Assembly (NCBI GenBank): GCA_903838355.1
Contig: CAILYC010000001.1
Location: 1 to 64,000 of the forward strand
Direction: 5' to 3'
DNA length: 64,000 nt
Source of the DNA: an uncultured Burkholderiales bacterium
GTDB lineage: Bacteria; Pseudomonadota; Gammaproteobacteria; Burkholderiales; Burkholderiaceae_C
Each line of letters opens with the position of its first letter. The stretch's first letter is position 1. Position numbers and translations under genes: made by a program. This document shows, piece by piece, positions 53,088 to 61,439 of this stretch. Below the pieces are notes generated by a model that was not told the DNA's origin, ran no database searches, and saw nothing but the letters and a program-made list of their open reading frames with translations.

Positions 53088-53501
53088 TTAGGCTTTGTTT
53101 GCGGCGGCTGCGGCGGCGGAAGCGGCTTGAGCGGCCTGAGCAAACTTGCTGACCAATTTTTCTTTGATCCGAGCAGACTTGCCGCTGCGTTTGCGCAAAT
53201 AATACAACTTGGCGCGACGCACATCGCCACGGCGTTTGACTTCAATGCTGGCAATCAATGGGCTGTAGGTTTGAAAGGTCCGCTCAACACCCTCGCCAGA
53301 GGAAATTTTGCGAACGATAAAGCCACTGTTGAGACCGCGATTGCGCTTGGCAATCACGACACCTTCATAAGCCTGGACCCGTTTTCTGGTGCCCTCGACC
53401 ACATTCACGCTCACAATGACAGTATCACCTGGTGCAAAATCGGGGATTTTCTTTCCCAGACGTGTGATTTCTTCTTGTTCCAAAGTTTGGATTAAATTCA
53501 T
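53088..53501 (-). CDS. rplS: 50S ribosomal protein L19
   Basis: Ribosomal protein (137 aa) at the 30S/50S interface. [41 protein letters not shown] and [22 protein letters not shown] are the L19 core; the last 25 residues are an Ala-rich tail common in betaproteobacteria. GAGGACATC precedes ATG 53501. It is the last gene of rpsP-rimM-trmD-rplS but also has its own promoter and a small upstream ORF. Confidence 0.97.
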   Translation of the reverse strand: MNLIQTLEQEEITRLGKKIPDFAPGDTVIVSVNVVEGTRKRVQAYEGVVIAKRNRGLNSGFIVRKISSGEGVERTFQTYSPLIASIEVKRRGDVRRAKLYYLRKRSGKSARIKEKLVSKFAQAAQAASAAAAAANKA

Positions 53502-53511
53502 GATGTCCTCA

Positions 53512-53580
53512 TTAACGGTCATGGGTGCGCAACACGAAAGGCTTGTGCAGGCGTATTGGCTCAATACAACTGTCGCTCAT
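53512..53580 (-). CDS. 22-codon upstream ORF in the rplS leader
   Basis: A short frame (M S D S C I E P ... T H D R, then TAA) begins at ATG 53580 and ends 10 bases before the rplS start codon, at the edge of the rplS Shine-Dalgarno. GGAG lies about ten bases before its ATG. Product homology is unknown. If translated it could couple or restrain L19 synthesis; it may also be chance. Confidence 0.35.
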   Translation of the reverse strand: MSDSCIEPIRLHKPFVLRTHDR

Positions 53581-53637
53581 GAAAGATTCACTCCATCCAT
53601 GAACTCAAAGCGGCCACCCAGAGGATCGCAACCCACG

Positions 53638-53665
53638 ATTATAACTCGATTTTTCCTGGGTCCAA
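53638..53665 (-). promoter_or_regulatory. probable sigma70 promoter for rplS
   Basis: On the minus strand TTGGAC (53660-53665) is followed after 16 bases by a perfect TATAAT (53638-53643). Transcription would start near 53631, giving a leader of about 130 nt that contains the 22-codon ORF. Confidence 0.6.
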
Positions 53666-53860
53666 ACCCCATCACCCCAAAGAAAGCCATGCACCGCCTG
53701 AGGGGCCTGGCCACGCAGTGCTTTATTCCAGACGCAGACCAGTGCAGTTGCGCAAGAGCCCGCTTGAACGCCCCAACATGTCGTTTTTTTTCAACAATTT
53801 CACCGGGGGACCAAGGCCCCCAAAGCCTCAAGTCGGCGCGCGAAGGGTGAGCGCGTCACG
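53666..53860. other. gap between trmD and the rplS promoter
   Basis: About 195 bases with no supported gene. A G5/C5 inverted repeat (GGGGGACCAAGGCCCCC near 53804-53820) could slow read-through from trmD, but no T-run follows in the minus direction. Confidence 0.3.
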
Positions 53861-54631
53861 CTATTTTTTCTTTTTGACCTGCGTCTGAGTGACTTTGGGC
53901 AACAAATCGGGGCGGTGTTGTGCCGTCAAATCCAAGCGCTGCTGCTCGCGCCAGTGTTCAATTTGGCCGTGGTGACCTGAGAGCAAGACGCTGGGCACCC
54001 CGAGATCTCGCCAGGTTTCTGGTCGGGTGTAATGCGGACAGTCTAGCAAGCCACCGAGCTCTGGATTAAAGCTGTCGAGTGCGTGACTCTGGGGCTCGTG
54101 GAGGACCCCGGGCTGGAGTCTGGCCACCGCGTCCAAAAGGGCCAAAGCCGCAATCTCACCGCCAGAGAGCACAAAATCCCCCAAGCTCAGCTGGTGCGTC
54201 ACGACTTGATCAATGAAGCGCTGGTCAACCCCTTCGTAACGCCCACACACCAAAATCGCGCCCTGGCCAGCCCCCCATTGCTCAACCCCTTGGTGACGCA
54301 AGGGCACACCCACAGGAGAAAACAAGACGACGGGGGCGTCGATGTGATCGAGTGGGGTGCTGGAGTCGGGGCTCGTCGCGAAGGGTTGACTCGCGTGCCG
54401 TGCGGTTTGGATGGCCTCAACACACAGTGCCAGCGGCTCGGCCATCATCACCATGCCCGGCCCACCCCCAAAGGGGCGGTCGTCCACGCGGCGGTAAACC
54501 CCCGTGGCGTAGTCCCTGGGGTTCCAAAAATTCAAACTCATCAAGCCCAACTCATAGGCGCGCCGAGTCACCCCCAAGCTCATAAAGGGCGTGAAGAGCT
54601 CGGGAAACAAAGTCACGATATCAAAACGCAT
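53861..54631 (-). CDS. trmD: tRNA (guanine37-N1)-methyltransferase
   Basis: SPOUT methyltransferase (256 aa) that makes m1G37 and prevents +1 frameshifting. MRFDIVTLFPELF, RRVDDRPFGGGPGMVM, VCGRYEGVDQRFI and the trefoil-knot SLGDFVLSGGEIAALAL are diagnostic. It sits in the standard rpsP-rimM-trmD-rplS order; 62 bases separate it from rimM. Confidence 0.97.
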   Translation of the reverse strand: MRFDIVTLFPELFTPFMSLGVTRRAYELGLMSLNFWNPRDYATGVYRRVDDRPFGGGPGMVMMAEPLALCVEAIQTARHASQPFATSPDSSTPLDHIDAPVVLFSPVGVPLRHQGVEQWGAGQGAILVCGRYEGVDQRFIDQVVTHQLSLGDFVLSGGEIAALALLDAVARLQPGVLHEPQSHALDSFNPELGGLLDCPHYTRPETWRDLGVPSVLLSGHHGQIEHWREQQRLDLTAQHRPDLLPKVTQTQVKKKK

Positions 54632-54693
54632 GCCAATCCATCCAACAAAAGACAGGGAGCGTGAAGGTGAGTGCTAACTTGCCCCTTCATGGC

Positions 54694-55320
54694 TCAACCG
54701 TAGTCAGGCAACCAATCCACCAAGATCTTGCGCTCAGACAATCTCACATCGTCGATGTATTGCGAGACAAAGGGGATCATCCGCGTGGTGTCAGGTTTCT
54801 TAGGCGGGCTTGCATCCTCAGACAATGCAGGCAATGCAGGCTCTGATGCCAACCGGGTTTGGGCAAACGGCTCAATCACCAAGACACTTTGAGCGCCCGA
54901 GCTCAAGATCTCCTCCACCACCCCAAGAGACTCGCCTTGGCGGTTGATGACTTCTAAGCCCACCAAGTCGACCCAATAAAACTCATCTTCAAGGGGGGTT
55001 GGGAAGCTCGAACGTGCCACAAAGACGCGCGCACCTTTCAAGAGTTCGGCCGCGTTGCGATCCAAGCAGTCATGGGCACGCGCCACGACGTGGTCGCTGT
55101 GGGTCTTGGCTTCCTGAATACGGAGTGTTGCCGTGCCTTCAAAGTGCTGGGCACCTCGCTCAGAAGGCTGGACAAACCACCGCTTGGAAGAAAAAAGCGC
55201 CTCAGGCTGGGCGCTATAGGCTTGAACTCTGAACCATCCCTTGATGCCCCAGGCGTCCAAAATGCGCCCCACTTCGATGGCATCCTCTGGCAATGCAGCG
55301 GATTCGAGGAAGGGCAACAT
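54694..55320 (-). CDS. rimM: 16S rRNA processing protein RimM
   Basis: 30S maturation factor (208 aa) that binds S19 in the 16S head. N-terminal RimM domain with EVGRILDAWGIKGWFRV, then PRC-barrel with DEFYWVDLVGLEVINRQGE and a final MIPFVSQYIDDVRL...DWLPDYG. An insert of about 25 residues (EPALPALSEDASPPKKP) interrupts the usual VLVI...MIPFV link. It lies 6 bases after rpsP. Confidence 0.95.
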   Translation of the reverse strand: MLPFLESAALPEDAIEVGRILDAWGIKGWFRVQAYSAQPEALFSSKRWFVQPSERGAQHFEGTATLRIQEAKTHSDHVVARAHDCLDRNAAELLKGARVFVARSSFPTPLEDEFYWVDLVGLEVINRQGESLGVVEEILSSGAQSVLVIEPFAQTRLASEPALPALSEDASPPKKPDTTRMIPFVSQYIDDVRLSERKILVDWLPDYG

Positions 55321-55326
55321 GGAAAC

Positions 55327-55578
55327 TTAAACGGTTTTGGCTGCCGCTTGTTTGATCAAACGCTCAACCGTGGGAGACGCTTGGGCTCCAACACTTCTCC
55401 AATGGGTGAGTCGGTCTTGGGCAATGCGAATGCTCTCTTCTTGACCTCTGGCAATGGGGTTGTAAAAACCAATGCGCTCAATGAAACGTCCATCACGACG
55501 CAAACGCTTGTCGGCGACAACGATGTTGAAAAATGGGCGGGCTTTGGAGCCGCCTCTAGAGAGTCGAATGACGACCAT
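55327..55578 (-). CDS. rpsP: 30S ribosomal protein S16
   Basis: Small-subunit protein (83 aa). [33 protein letters not shown] and [16 protein letters not shown] match S16 over full length. First gene of the rpsP-rimM-trmD-rplS operon. The frame is open further upstream, but ATG 55578 is the family start. Confidence 0.97.
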   Translation of the reverse strand: MVVIRLSRGGSKARPFFNIVVADKRLRRDGRFIERIGFYNPIARGQEESIRIAQDRLTHWRSVGAQASPTVERLIKQAAAKTV

Positions 55579-55767
55579 GGTGTTTATCCTTCGGGTGGTT
55601 GATTTTTTCAACGTTGAGACACGCGACTTGGCCACCCGGCCAGCGACACGCTGAAAACCCACGATTCTAACGCATTTGCACACCCTTTGCACTTCTTTTT
55701 AGCAAACCCGGCCTCTCAATCCCCCCGCCTCGTACCGAAATGCGATGAAAGGGCTATCATTCGGCGC

Positions 55768-56220
55768 ATGAAAAACAAAACATTGGCCACGTGGTTGACT
55801 TGGGCTGGGGGTCCTTTGGGCTTGCATCGCTTTTATCTTTTTGGCCCGCGCGATGGGCTCGCTTGGGCCTTGTCCCTTCCCACGGCGTTGGGGCTTTGGG
55901 GTATCCTCAGGGTACAAACTTACGGCGTAGACGACAGGCTCACATGGTGGCTTTTTCCTATTTTTGGCTTTAGCATGGCCGCTTGTTGCTTAAACGCCAT
56001 TGTTTATGGCTTGATGACGCCACAGAAGTGGAACAGCCTCTTCAACCCCAGAGCCGAGCCCGACCACGCTGCGGGCAAAACCTCATGGCTGACCATATGG
56101 GCCGTGATCATCGCTTTGATTTTGGGCGCGACCATCTTGATCTCGAGCATTGTCTACAGCTTTCAGCGCTACTTTGAGGTCCAAATCGAAGAAGCGCATC
56201 GCATCTCCGCCGGTGAGTAA
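55768..56220 (+). CDS. TM2-like membrane protein
   Basis: 150-residue protein with about four hydrophobic helices. The opening LATWLTWAGGPLGLHRFYLFG fits the TM2 domain (GG-x-G-x-HRFYL-G), followed by more hydrophobic segments and a cytoplasmic loop (NPRAEPDHAAGKTS). No function is known for such bacterial proteins. It is divergent from rpsP and convergent with folK. Confidence 0.75.
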   Translation: MKNKTLATWLTWAGGPLGLHRFYLFGPRDGLAWALSLPTALGLWGILRVQTYGVDDRLTWWLFPIFGFSMAACCLNAIVYGLMTPQKWNSLFNPRAEPDHAAGKTSWLTIWAVIIALILGATILISSIVYSFQRYFEVQIEEAHRISAGE

Positions 56221-56230
56221 GATCAAACCG

Positions 56231-56800
56231 TCAAGGCTGCGGGGGTTTTGAGCGCCACAGTGGGAACTCTGGCTCGAGACGAGAAATGGTCTGATCTTCA
56301 ACACCTTTGAGCATCGCAGGCGTGACCCAACTGGGCTCGAACTCCATCAAGGGCAACAAGACAAAGGCACGCTCAAACCAACGTGGGTGCGGGAGTGTGA
56401 GCTTGGGGCTTTGAACCTGCGCCTGACCAAAAAAAAGCAAATCCAAATCCAACACCCTGGGCTGGTGATGAAACTCACGCACGCGACCCGCATCGAGCTC
56501 GAGTTGCTGCAACACCCCCAAGAGGGCTGGCGCAGTCAAGGTGCTGTTGAGTGCGCACACGGCGTTGAGGTAAGGCGGTCCACTCGCTTCAAAAGGCTCG
56601 CTGCTGTAAAGCGCCGAGCAGGCCAGCACCTGCACGCCTAGAGAGCCGTCAAGACCCTTGAGTGCCGCGCCAAAGGCCGTGGCGGGCGCTCCCAGATTGG
56701 CCCCCAAGGCGACGTAGCATCGCACGCTTTCACGCACGCTTTCATGCACACTTTCATGCACACTTTCATGCACGATCTCAGGCCTGTTCATGTCGGGCAA
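56231..56800 (-). CDS. folK: HPPK, folate-pathway pyrophosphokinase
   Basis: Transfers pyrophosphate from ATP to hydroxymethyl-dihydropterin in folate synthesis (189 aa). YVALGANLGAP, YSSEPFEASGPPYLNAVC, REFHHQPRVLDLDLLFFG and LPHPRWFERAFVLLPL are diagnostic. The conserved domain begins only at residue about 28; the first 27 residues are coded by 12-bp tandem repeats giving HESV repeats, each with an in-frame GTG. True start may lie within the repeats. It follows pcnB. Confidence 0.94.
   Translation of the reverse strand: MPDMNRPEIVHESVHESVHESVRESVRCYVALGANLGAPATAFGAALKGLDGSLGVQVLACSALYSSEPFEASGPPYLNAVCALNSTLTAPALLGVLQQLELDAGRVREFHHQPRVLDLDLLFFGQAQVQSPKLTLPHPRWFERAFVLLPLMEFEPSWVTPAMLKGVEDQTISRLEPEFPLWRSKPPQP
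56721..56780. repeat. 12-bp tandem repeats at the folK 5' end
   Basis: Five 12-base units: two CGCACGCTTTCA, two TGCACACTTTCA and one degenerate TGCACGATCTCA. On the minus strand they code His-Glu-Ser-Val / Arg-Glu-Ser-Val, and each contains an in-frame GTG. Copy changes keep the folK frame. Confidence 0.85.
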
Positions 56801-56846
56801 GGTGCCAATGAGGTGGGAGAGTCATCACGCGGCCAAGCCATTCGAG

Positions 56847-56882
56847 TTCATCGAGTTCATCGGGTTCATCGAGTTCATCGAG
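56847..56882. repeat. 9-bp tandem repeats between pcnB and folK
   Basis: Four units of TTCATCGAG (second copy TTCATCGGG), flanked by partial copies (TTCGAG at 56841, TGCATCAAA at 56883). They lie in the 104-base spacer, in the folK leader if it is read from the pcnB transcript. Confidence 0.85.
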
Positions 56883-56904
56883 TGCATCAAACCGACCCAA
56901 CCCA

Positions 56905-58485
56905 TCACTCGGGCGAGTCTGTTCTTGGCGTGCGCCGGCGCCGACGCCGGCGTGGCGCGGGTGCATTCTCATCTTGAGCGCCACCGTCCTCGCCCGAATG
57001 TGGCGAAACGGAGGTCTCAGGTCTTGCAACCCCATGGTCCGGCAAGGACTGTGCACCAGGTTTGGTGACGGGCAACGCGCGAACCCGCTTGGGTCCTTTG
57101 CTTGAGGTCGCTTGGGCGCTTTGGTGCTCCAGCCTCACCGCTTCGAGCATGTGGGTACGCTCTTGGGGGTCGGCCAAGCTGAAGGCCTCCCACCATTCAC
57201 CCAAGGTTGGATCGATTTCTTGACTCAAGGCGCGCAGGCGCATGAAATCAAAAGCCGCACGAAACCGCGGTTGATCCAGCAGTCCGAGCGGCGCGTGGCC
57301 TAGGCGCTTTTCAAAACGCGGTTGCATGGACCAGATCTCGCGCATGTCAGCACCCAGTTTGCCACGCCCCGAGACCTCACCGATGCGCGCATCAAACACC
57401 TCATCGATCGCCTCTTGCAAGGCGGGAAACAGCGGTTGACGGTGATTCATGCGCGCGACCCAAGCATCTCGCACATCGCTCCAGAGCACACAAGCAAGCA
57501 AAAAGCTCGCCACCACGGGCTTCATTTCTTGAACGCGTCGATCCGTATCGAGCAAGGCTTGGTGGACCAAGGGGTCGCCCGATCGAGAAACAATCAAGTC
57601 AAGCAGTGGATAGACACCCGTGGCCAAGCCGTGCTGCTGGAGTTGCTCAATGCTGGCGAGTGCGTGGCCGGTTTGGAGGAGTTTGAGCATCTCGTCAAAC
57701 ATGCGACTCGGCGGGACGTCATGCAGGAGTTGCGCCATTTTCTTCAAAGGTGCGGCAGTTTTGGTCTCGAGTTTGAAGCCCAAGGGGGCCAATTTGGCGG
57801 CAAATCGAATGGCGCGGATGATGCGAATGGGGTCTTCGCGGTAGCGCACCGCGGGGTCTCCAATCATGCGAATCACGTGTTTTTTGGCATCCTGTATGCC
57901 TTTGTGAAAATCCACCACCTCTTGCGTTTGTGGGTCGTAATACATGGCATTGACTGTGAAGTCGCGCCGGGTGGCGTCCTCATCAATGGGGCCCCACACA
58001 TTGTCACGAAGTACCCGACCACTCGCGTCCACCGCGTGGGAGACCTGGGCCAAGTCATGGCGTGAGGTTTTTTCGTTGCCGGTGAACTGTTTGGCGTCGG
58101 CCGACTCCAAAAACGCCCTGAAGGTGGAGACCTCAATCACCTCGTGCTCGCGCCCACGGCCATAGACCACGTGGACAATGCGAAAACGACGCCCAATGAT
58201 GAACGCTCGGCGAAAGCAGGCTTTGACTTGCTCAGGCGTGGCATTGGTCGCAACATCAAAGTCTTTGGGACGCAGCCCCAAGAGCAAGTCTCGAACCGCA
58301 CCACCGACCACATAGGCAATGAAGCCGCGCTGTTGCAAGGTGCGCACCACATCGTGAGCGCGCTCATCGATCAAGCTCGGATCGATGTGGTGATCCTTGA
58401 AGGGGATGCGTTTTTCTTGCCCATAGGGGTTCTTGGAACTCGCAGGGCGGATGCCCATGAGGCGATTGACAAAATTTTTGATCAT
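56905..58485 (-). CDS. pcnB: poly(A) polymerase I
   Basis: Adds 3' poly(A) tails that mark RNA for decay (526 aa). FIAYVVGGAVRDLLLG and KDFDVATNATPEQVKACF form the nucleotidyltransferase site (DxD), then FRIVHV, DFTVNAMYYDP and RYREDPIRIIRAIRFA. The C-terminus is very basic (RRRRRRR), typical of PcnB. The start ATG 58485 overlaps the HAD stop (ATGA). Confidence 0.95.
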   Translation of the reverse strand: MIKNFVNRLMGIRPASSKNPYGQEKRIPFKDHHIDPSLIDERAHDVVRTLQQRGFIAYVVGGAVRDLLLGLRPKDFDVATNATPEQVKACFRRAFIIGRRFRIVHVVYGRGREHEVIEVSTFRAFLESADAKQFTGNEKTSRHDLAQVSHAVDASGRVLRDNVWGPIDEDATRRDFTVNAMYYDPQTQEVVDFHKGIQDAKKHVIRMIGDPAVRYREDPIRIIRAIRFAAKLAPLGFKLETKTAAPLKKMAQLLHDVPPSRMFDEMLKLLQTGHALASIEQLQQHGLATGVYPLLDLIVSRSGDPLVHQALLDTDRRVQEMKPVVASFLLACVLWSDVRDAWVARMNHRQPLFPALQEAIDEVFDARIGEVSGRGKLGADMREIWSMQPRFEKRLGHAPLGLLDQPRFRAAFDFMRLRALSQEIDPTLGEWWEAFSLADPQERTHMLEAVRLEHQSAQATSSKGPKRVRALPVTKPGAQSLPDHGVARPETSVSPHSGEDGGAQDENAPAPRRRRRRRTPRTDSPE

Positions 58486-59162
58486 GCGGCTGCAAAAAGC
58501 TCCAAAATAGGCCATCCTCTTTGCGTGGCCAATGCCCGCAAAGCGTCATCGGGGTTGGTGGCCACGGGAAAATTAACAGCGCCCAAAAGAGGCGCATCGT
58601 TGATGGAATCGCTGTAAAAGGTGGTTTTCAAATCGGACAACGTCATGCCTCGCTCGAGCAGCCACTGGCGCAAACGGGTGAGCTTGCCTTCCCCCAGCGT
58701 GGGCGTGCCCTCAATCTCACCAGTGATCCAGCCTTGGGCGTCACGACTGAGCTCGAGCGCAATGAGGTCTCGCACCCCAAAGAGGTCGGCAATCGGGCGC
58801 GTGACCCACTCATTGGTGGCGGTGATGATCATGACCTCTTCACCCCGGGCTTGGTGCTCGGCCACCAGGGACAGGGCCTGGGGCTTGATAGCGGGGGCGA
58901 TCACCTCTTGGATAAAGCGCTCGCGCATGGCGCTCGAGAGTGCCGGCCCCTTGTCTCGAATGGTCTGTGTGGTAAAGCGCACGTAGGCATGGATGTCCAA
59001 TTCGCCACGGCAGTAATCTTGGTAAAAGGCCTCGTTTTTAAGCAAAAAGTCATCCTTGGACGTCCACCCCACCTGGGTGGTAAAACGCCCCCAAGACTGG
59101 TCTGAGTCGATGGGCAAGAGGGTGTGGTCCAAGTCAAACAAGGTCAGGTGTTCAATCTTCAT
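58482..59162 (-). CDS. HAD-family phosphatase (subfamily IB, SerB/CicA-like)
   Basis: 226-residue hydrolase. Nucleophile and acid D10 and D12 in FDLDHTLL, motif II in IITATN, and motif III/IV YSDSINDAPLL. HAD-IB members in this position are annotated as phosphoserine-phosphatase-like but the substrate is uncertain. It leads HAD-pcnB-folK, an arrangement usual in Burkholderiales. Confidence 0.9.
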   Translation of the reverse strand: MKIEHLTLFDLDHTLLPIDSDQSWGRFTTQVGWTSKDDFLLKNEAFYQDYCRGELDIHAYVRFTTQTIRDKGPALSSAMRERFIQEVIAPAIKPQALSLVAEHQARGEEVMIITATNEWVTRPIADLFGVRDLIALELSRDAQGWITGEIEGTPTLGEGKLTRLRQWLLERGMTLSDLKTTFYSDSINDAPLLGAVNFPVATNPDDALRALATQRGWPILELFAAA

Positions 59163-59429
59163 TCAATATTCTGGCGTGTCTTCATGTCTAAAAATCCAAG
59201 CGGGGACCCAAAACCAAGGGCGTCGCATCGGCGCACTCCCCATGACTCGCCCCCTTCCCCACTTGGGCTCAGGCTCAAAGGATAGGGGCCCAAGGCGGGA
59301 CTCACACAGGGTGTGAACTCTTCAGCCCCAGACTTTTTTGTCTTCGCTTGGGCACACTTTGGCAACGACGGTCATCTCAGCAGTCCTCTAAATCGTTGAG
59401 TGTAATCGTTTGTGGCTATCGACCCAGGC
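59163..59429. other. intergenic, hda end to HAD start
   Basis: 267 bases between two minus-strand operons. It should hold the HAD-pcnB-folK promoter. No RNA gene, ORF or clear terminator was recognised. Confidence 0.3.
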
Positions 59430-60173
59430 TCAAAGCCCATTGAGCATATCCTTGATCAGCGGGATGGTGATGGCTCGCTGGGTTTGCAGTGAAAAAGCGT
59501 CGAGTTGGTCTAACCAACCCACCAAATTGGTCAAATCGCGGCTAAAACGCGTCATCATGAAGTCGAGCACGTCGGGCTTGAGAAAAAGACCTCGCAAATT
59601 GGCCTGTGCAGTGAGCACTTGGCGACAAGCCTCCTCATCGAGCGTTTTGAGCTCCAAACACAGGCCCTGGGCCATGCGTGTGCGCAAGTCTTCGCGGATG
59701 GCGAGGGACCCCACGCTTTGGTCCGCACTCATGAGGATCATGCGACGCGTGTTGTCACCCGGTGCTGACGCGTTGACAAACCAATTGAAGGCAATCGCCT
59801 GCTCAGACTCGCTCATGAGGTGCACGTCATCGATGAGCAACAGTCGCCAAGTCGCCTGGAACTCTGGGTCGGCCAAGGACTTGCCATGGCCCTGGGCCTC
59901 GCTCAAGACCTGCCAATGCACCACTGACAGGCCGCTCGAGCGTGCCCATTGTGCACACGCCTGCAGCAAATGGGTCTTGCCACTGCCCCTGGCGCCACAA
60001 AGGAAAACACCCTCCAGTGGCCACTCCGGCCAAGACGGTCCCGCGCTGGCGCCTGCGCCCAAGCGAGCCAAGCAGTCTTTGAGTATTTCCAGCAACTTGG
60101 CATTGGGTCCTGCATAAAAGTGCTCAAAGCTCGCCTCAGGTGCGCGGGCAAGGTCCAAGGTGACTTGCTTCAT
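59430..60173 (-). CDS. hda: DnaA regulatory inactivator Hda
   Basis: AAA+ protein (247 aa) that with the sliding clamp stimulates ATP hydrolysis by DnaA and stops re-initiation. It begins MKQVTLDLA, close to the clamp-binding sequence; Walker A GARGSGKT at 60-67, Walker B LLLIDDVHLM, and LRTRMAQGLCLEL sensor region. No DnaA-type DNA-binding domain IV, as expected for Hda. The ATG overlaps the stop of the AI-2E permease gene (ATGA). Confidence 0.92.
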   Translation of the reverse strand: MKQVTLDLARAPEASFEHFYAGPNAKLLEILKDCLARLGAGASAGPSWPEWPLEGVFLCGARGSGKTHLLQACAQWARSSGLSVVHWQVLSEAQGHGKSLADPEFQATWRLLLIDDVHLMSESEQAIAFNWFVNASAPGDNTRRMILMSADQSVGSLAIREDLRTRMAQGLCLELKTLDEEACRQVLTAQANLRGLFLKPDVLDFMMTRFSRDLTNLVGWLDQLDAFSLQTQRAITIPLIKDMLNGL

Positions 60174-61279
60174 GGCTTGCAAGAGTCTTGCCCCGGGGGG
60201 GCCACTGCATCATCGCGATAAAAAGCACTCTCCCAATAGGCCTTTTGCAACCAGCGCAGCGCCACACTGACCACCGCGCTCGTGGGCAAGGCCACCATCA
60301 CCCCAAAGAATCCAAACCATTGCCCCCCCACGAGCAAGGCAAAAATCACCGCCACTGGATGCAAACCAATGCGCTCGCCCACCCACTTCGGGGTGAGAAA
60401 AAAGCCTTCTAAGATTTGACCCGCACCAAACACCACGAGCACCAGGGTCAAGGCGTGTCCCGCTTCAAACTGCAAAAGTGCAGCCACTGTGGCCAAACCG
60501 AGCCCGATACAAAAACCCACGTAGGGGATACAGATCACCAAACCAGTGAACACCCCTATGGGCAAGGCGAGCGCCAGGCCAAACAATTTGAGCGCCACGC
60601 TGTAATACGTGGCCATGGCCAGCATGACCCCCAACTGCCCTCTCAAGTATTGCCCGAGCAAATGATCCACCTCTGAGGTGAAGCGCTCGACGGTGGCGCG
60701 CGAGCGCACTGGCACCCAGGCCAGCACCCGCATCAAGATGAGGTCTTGGTCGAGCATGAAATAAAAAAGCAAGAGCGGCGTCAAGATGAGGTTGCCCATG
60801 ACAGCCAACGCGGCAGATCCTCCGATTTTCAAGGACAAGAGCGCTTGGGCGAACCACTCATCCCAGGAGGCATCCAAAGACTTGAGGAGCATGTCTTTGA
60901 TGCCCTGCGCATCCAAGTTCACGTCGACACCAAGGGCCTGCGCCCAAGGCGCCAATGCGGCCTGGAGCTGCGTCAAGACACTGGGCAGTTGCGCTTTGAG
61001 TGCGGGCACTTCTTGGCTAAAAATCGGTGTCAAGAGCGCGAACAAACACACCAACAAGCTTAAAAACCCCAATTCGACCAGGACCACACTCAAGGCGTGT
61101 GGCCAAAGCCCTTGGCCCAAGCGCGACAAGCGTTTGGCCCAGGGCCCCAGGGCATAAGCCATGACCCAAGCCGTGATGAAGGGCAACAAAATCGCAGCGA
61201 GCGAATGGATCAGCCAGGCCATGGCTGCGGCCAACACGACACCCCAAGCCAGGCGTTGTTGATGCACATTCATCGTCAT
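60170..61279 (-). CDS. AI-2E family (TqsA/PerM) transporter
   Basis: 369-residue membrane protein with about eight hydrophobic helices. LLPFITAWVMAYALGPWAKRL, GVFTGLVICIPYVGFCIGL and the C-terminal GERIGLHPVAVIFALLVGG are signatures of the family (UPF0118). Exported solute is unknown; only a few members move AI-2. Starts at ATG 61279 after GGGGGT; the open frame reaches 61357. Coupled to hda and divergent from purM, which is the common order in the Burkholderiales. Confidence 0.9.
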   Translation of the reverse strand: MTMNVHQQRLAWGVVLAAAMAWLIHSLAAILLPFITAWVMAYALGPWAKRLSRLGQGLWPHALSVVLVELGFLSLLVCLFALLTPIFSQEVPALKAQLPSVLTQLQAALAPWAQALGVDVNLDAQGIKDMLLKSLDASWDEWFAQALLSLKIGGSAALAVMGNLILTPLLLFYFMLDQDLILMRVLAWVPVRSRATVERFTSEVDHLLGQYLRGQLGVMLAMATYYSVALKLFGLALALPIGVFTGLVICIPYVGFCIGLGLATVAALLQFEAGHALTLVLVVFGAGQILEGFFLTPKWVGERIGLHPVAVIFALLVGGQWFGFFGVMVALPTSAVVSVALRWLQKAYWESAFYRDDAVAPPGQDSCKP

Positions 61280-61302
61280 GGCGGACCCCCTCTCGGACGC
61301 TT

Positions 61303-61320
61303 TAGAATAAGGGCATTCTA
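61303..61320. promoter_or_regulatory. inverted repeat between the permease and purM
   Basis: TAGAAT-N6-ATTCTA, a perfect 6-bp inverted repeat, sits in the divergent promoter region. TAGAAT could also be a plus-strand -10. No regulator is known. Confidence 0.3.
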
Positions 61321-61439
61321 TCGACACTTGGCAAAGCCCCATCTTGGGCGCGTCCAATCCGTGGCGCTCCTTTGTCAGCGTGGCACAACTTCACTCTCGA
61401 AGTCCCTCGTGGACCTCAATTTTTTACCCCTTCGCCACC

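Noticed and set aside
53577-53831. 84-residue minus-strand ORF between trmD and rplS
   Set aside because: It spans the rplS promoter elements and has no family, Shine-Dalgarno or conserved context.
56721-56891. possible CRISPR array
   Set aside because: Units are 9 and 12 bases, contiguous and without spacers, so these are simple tandem repeats.
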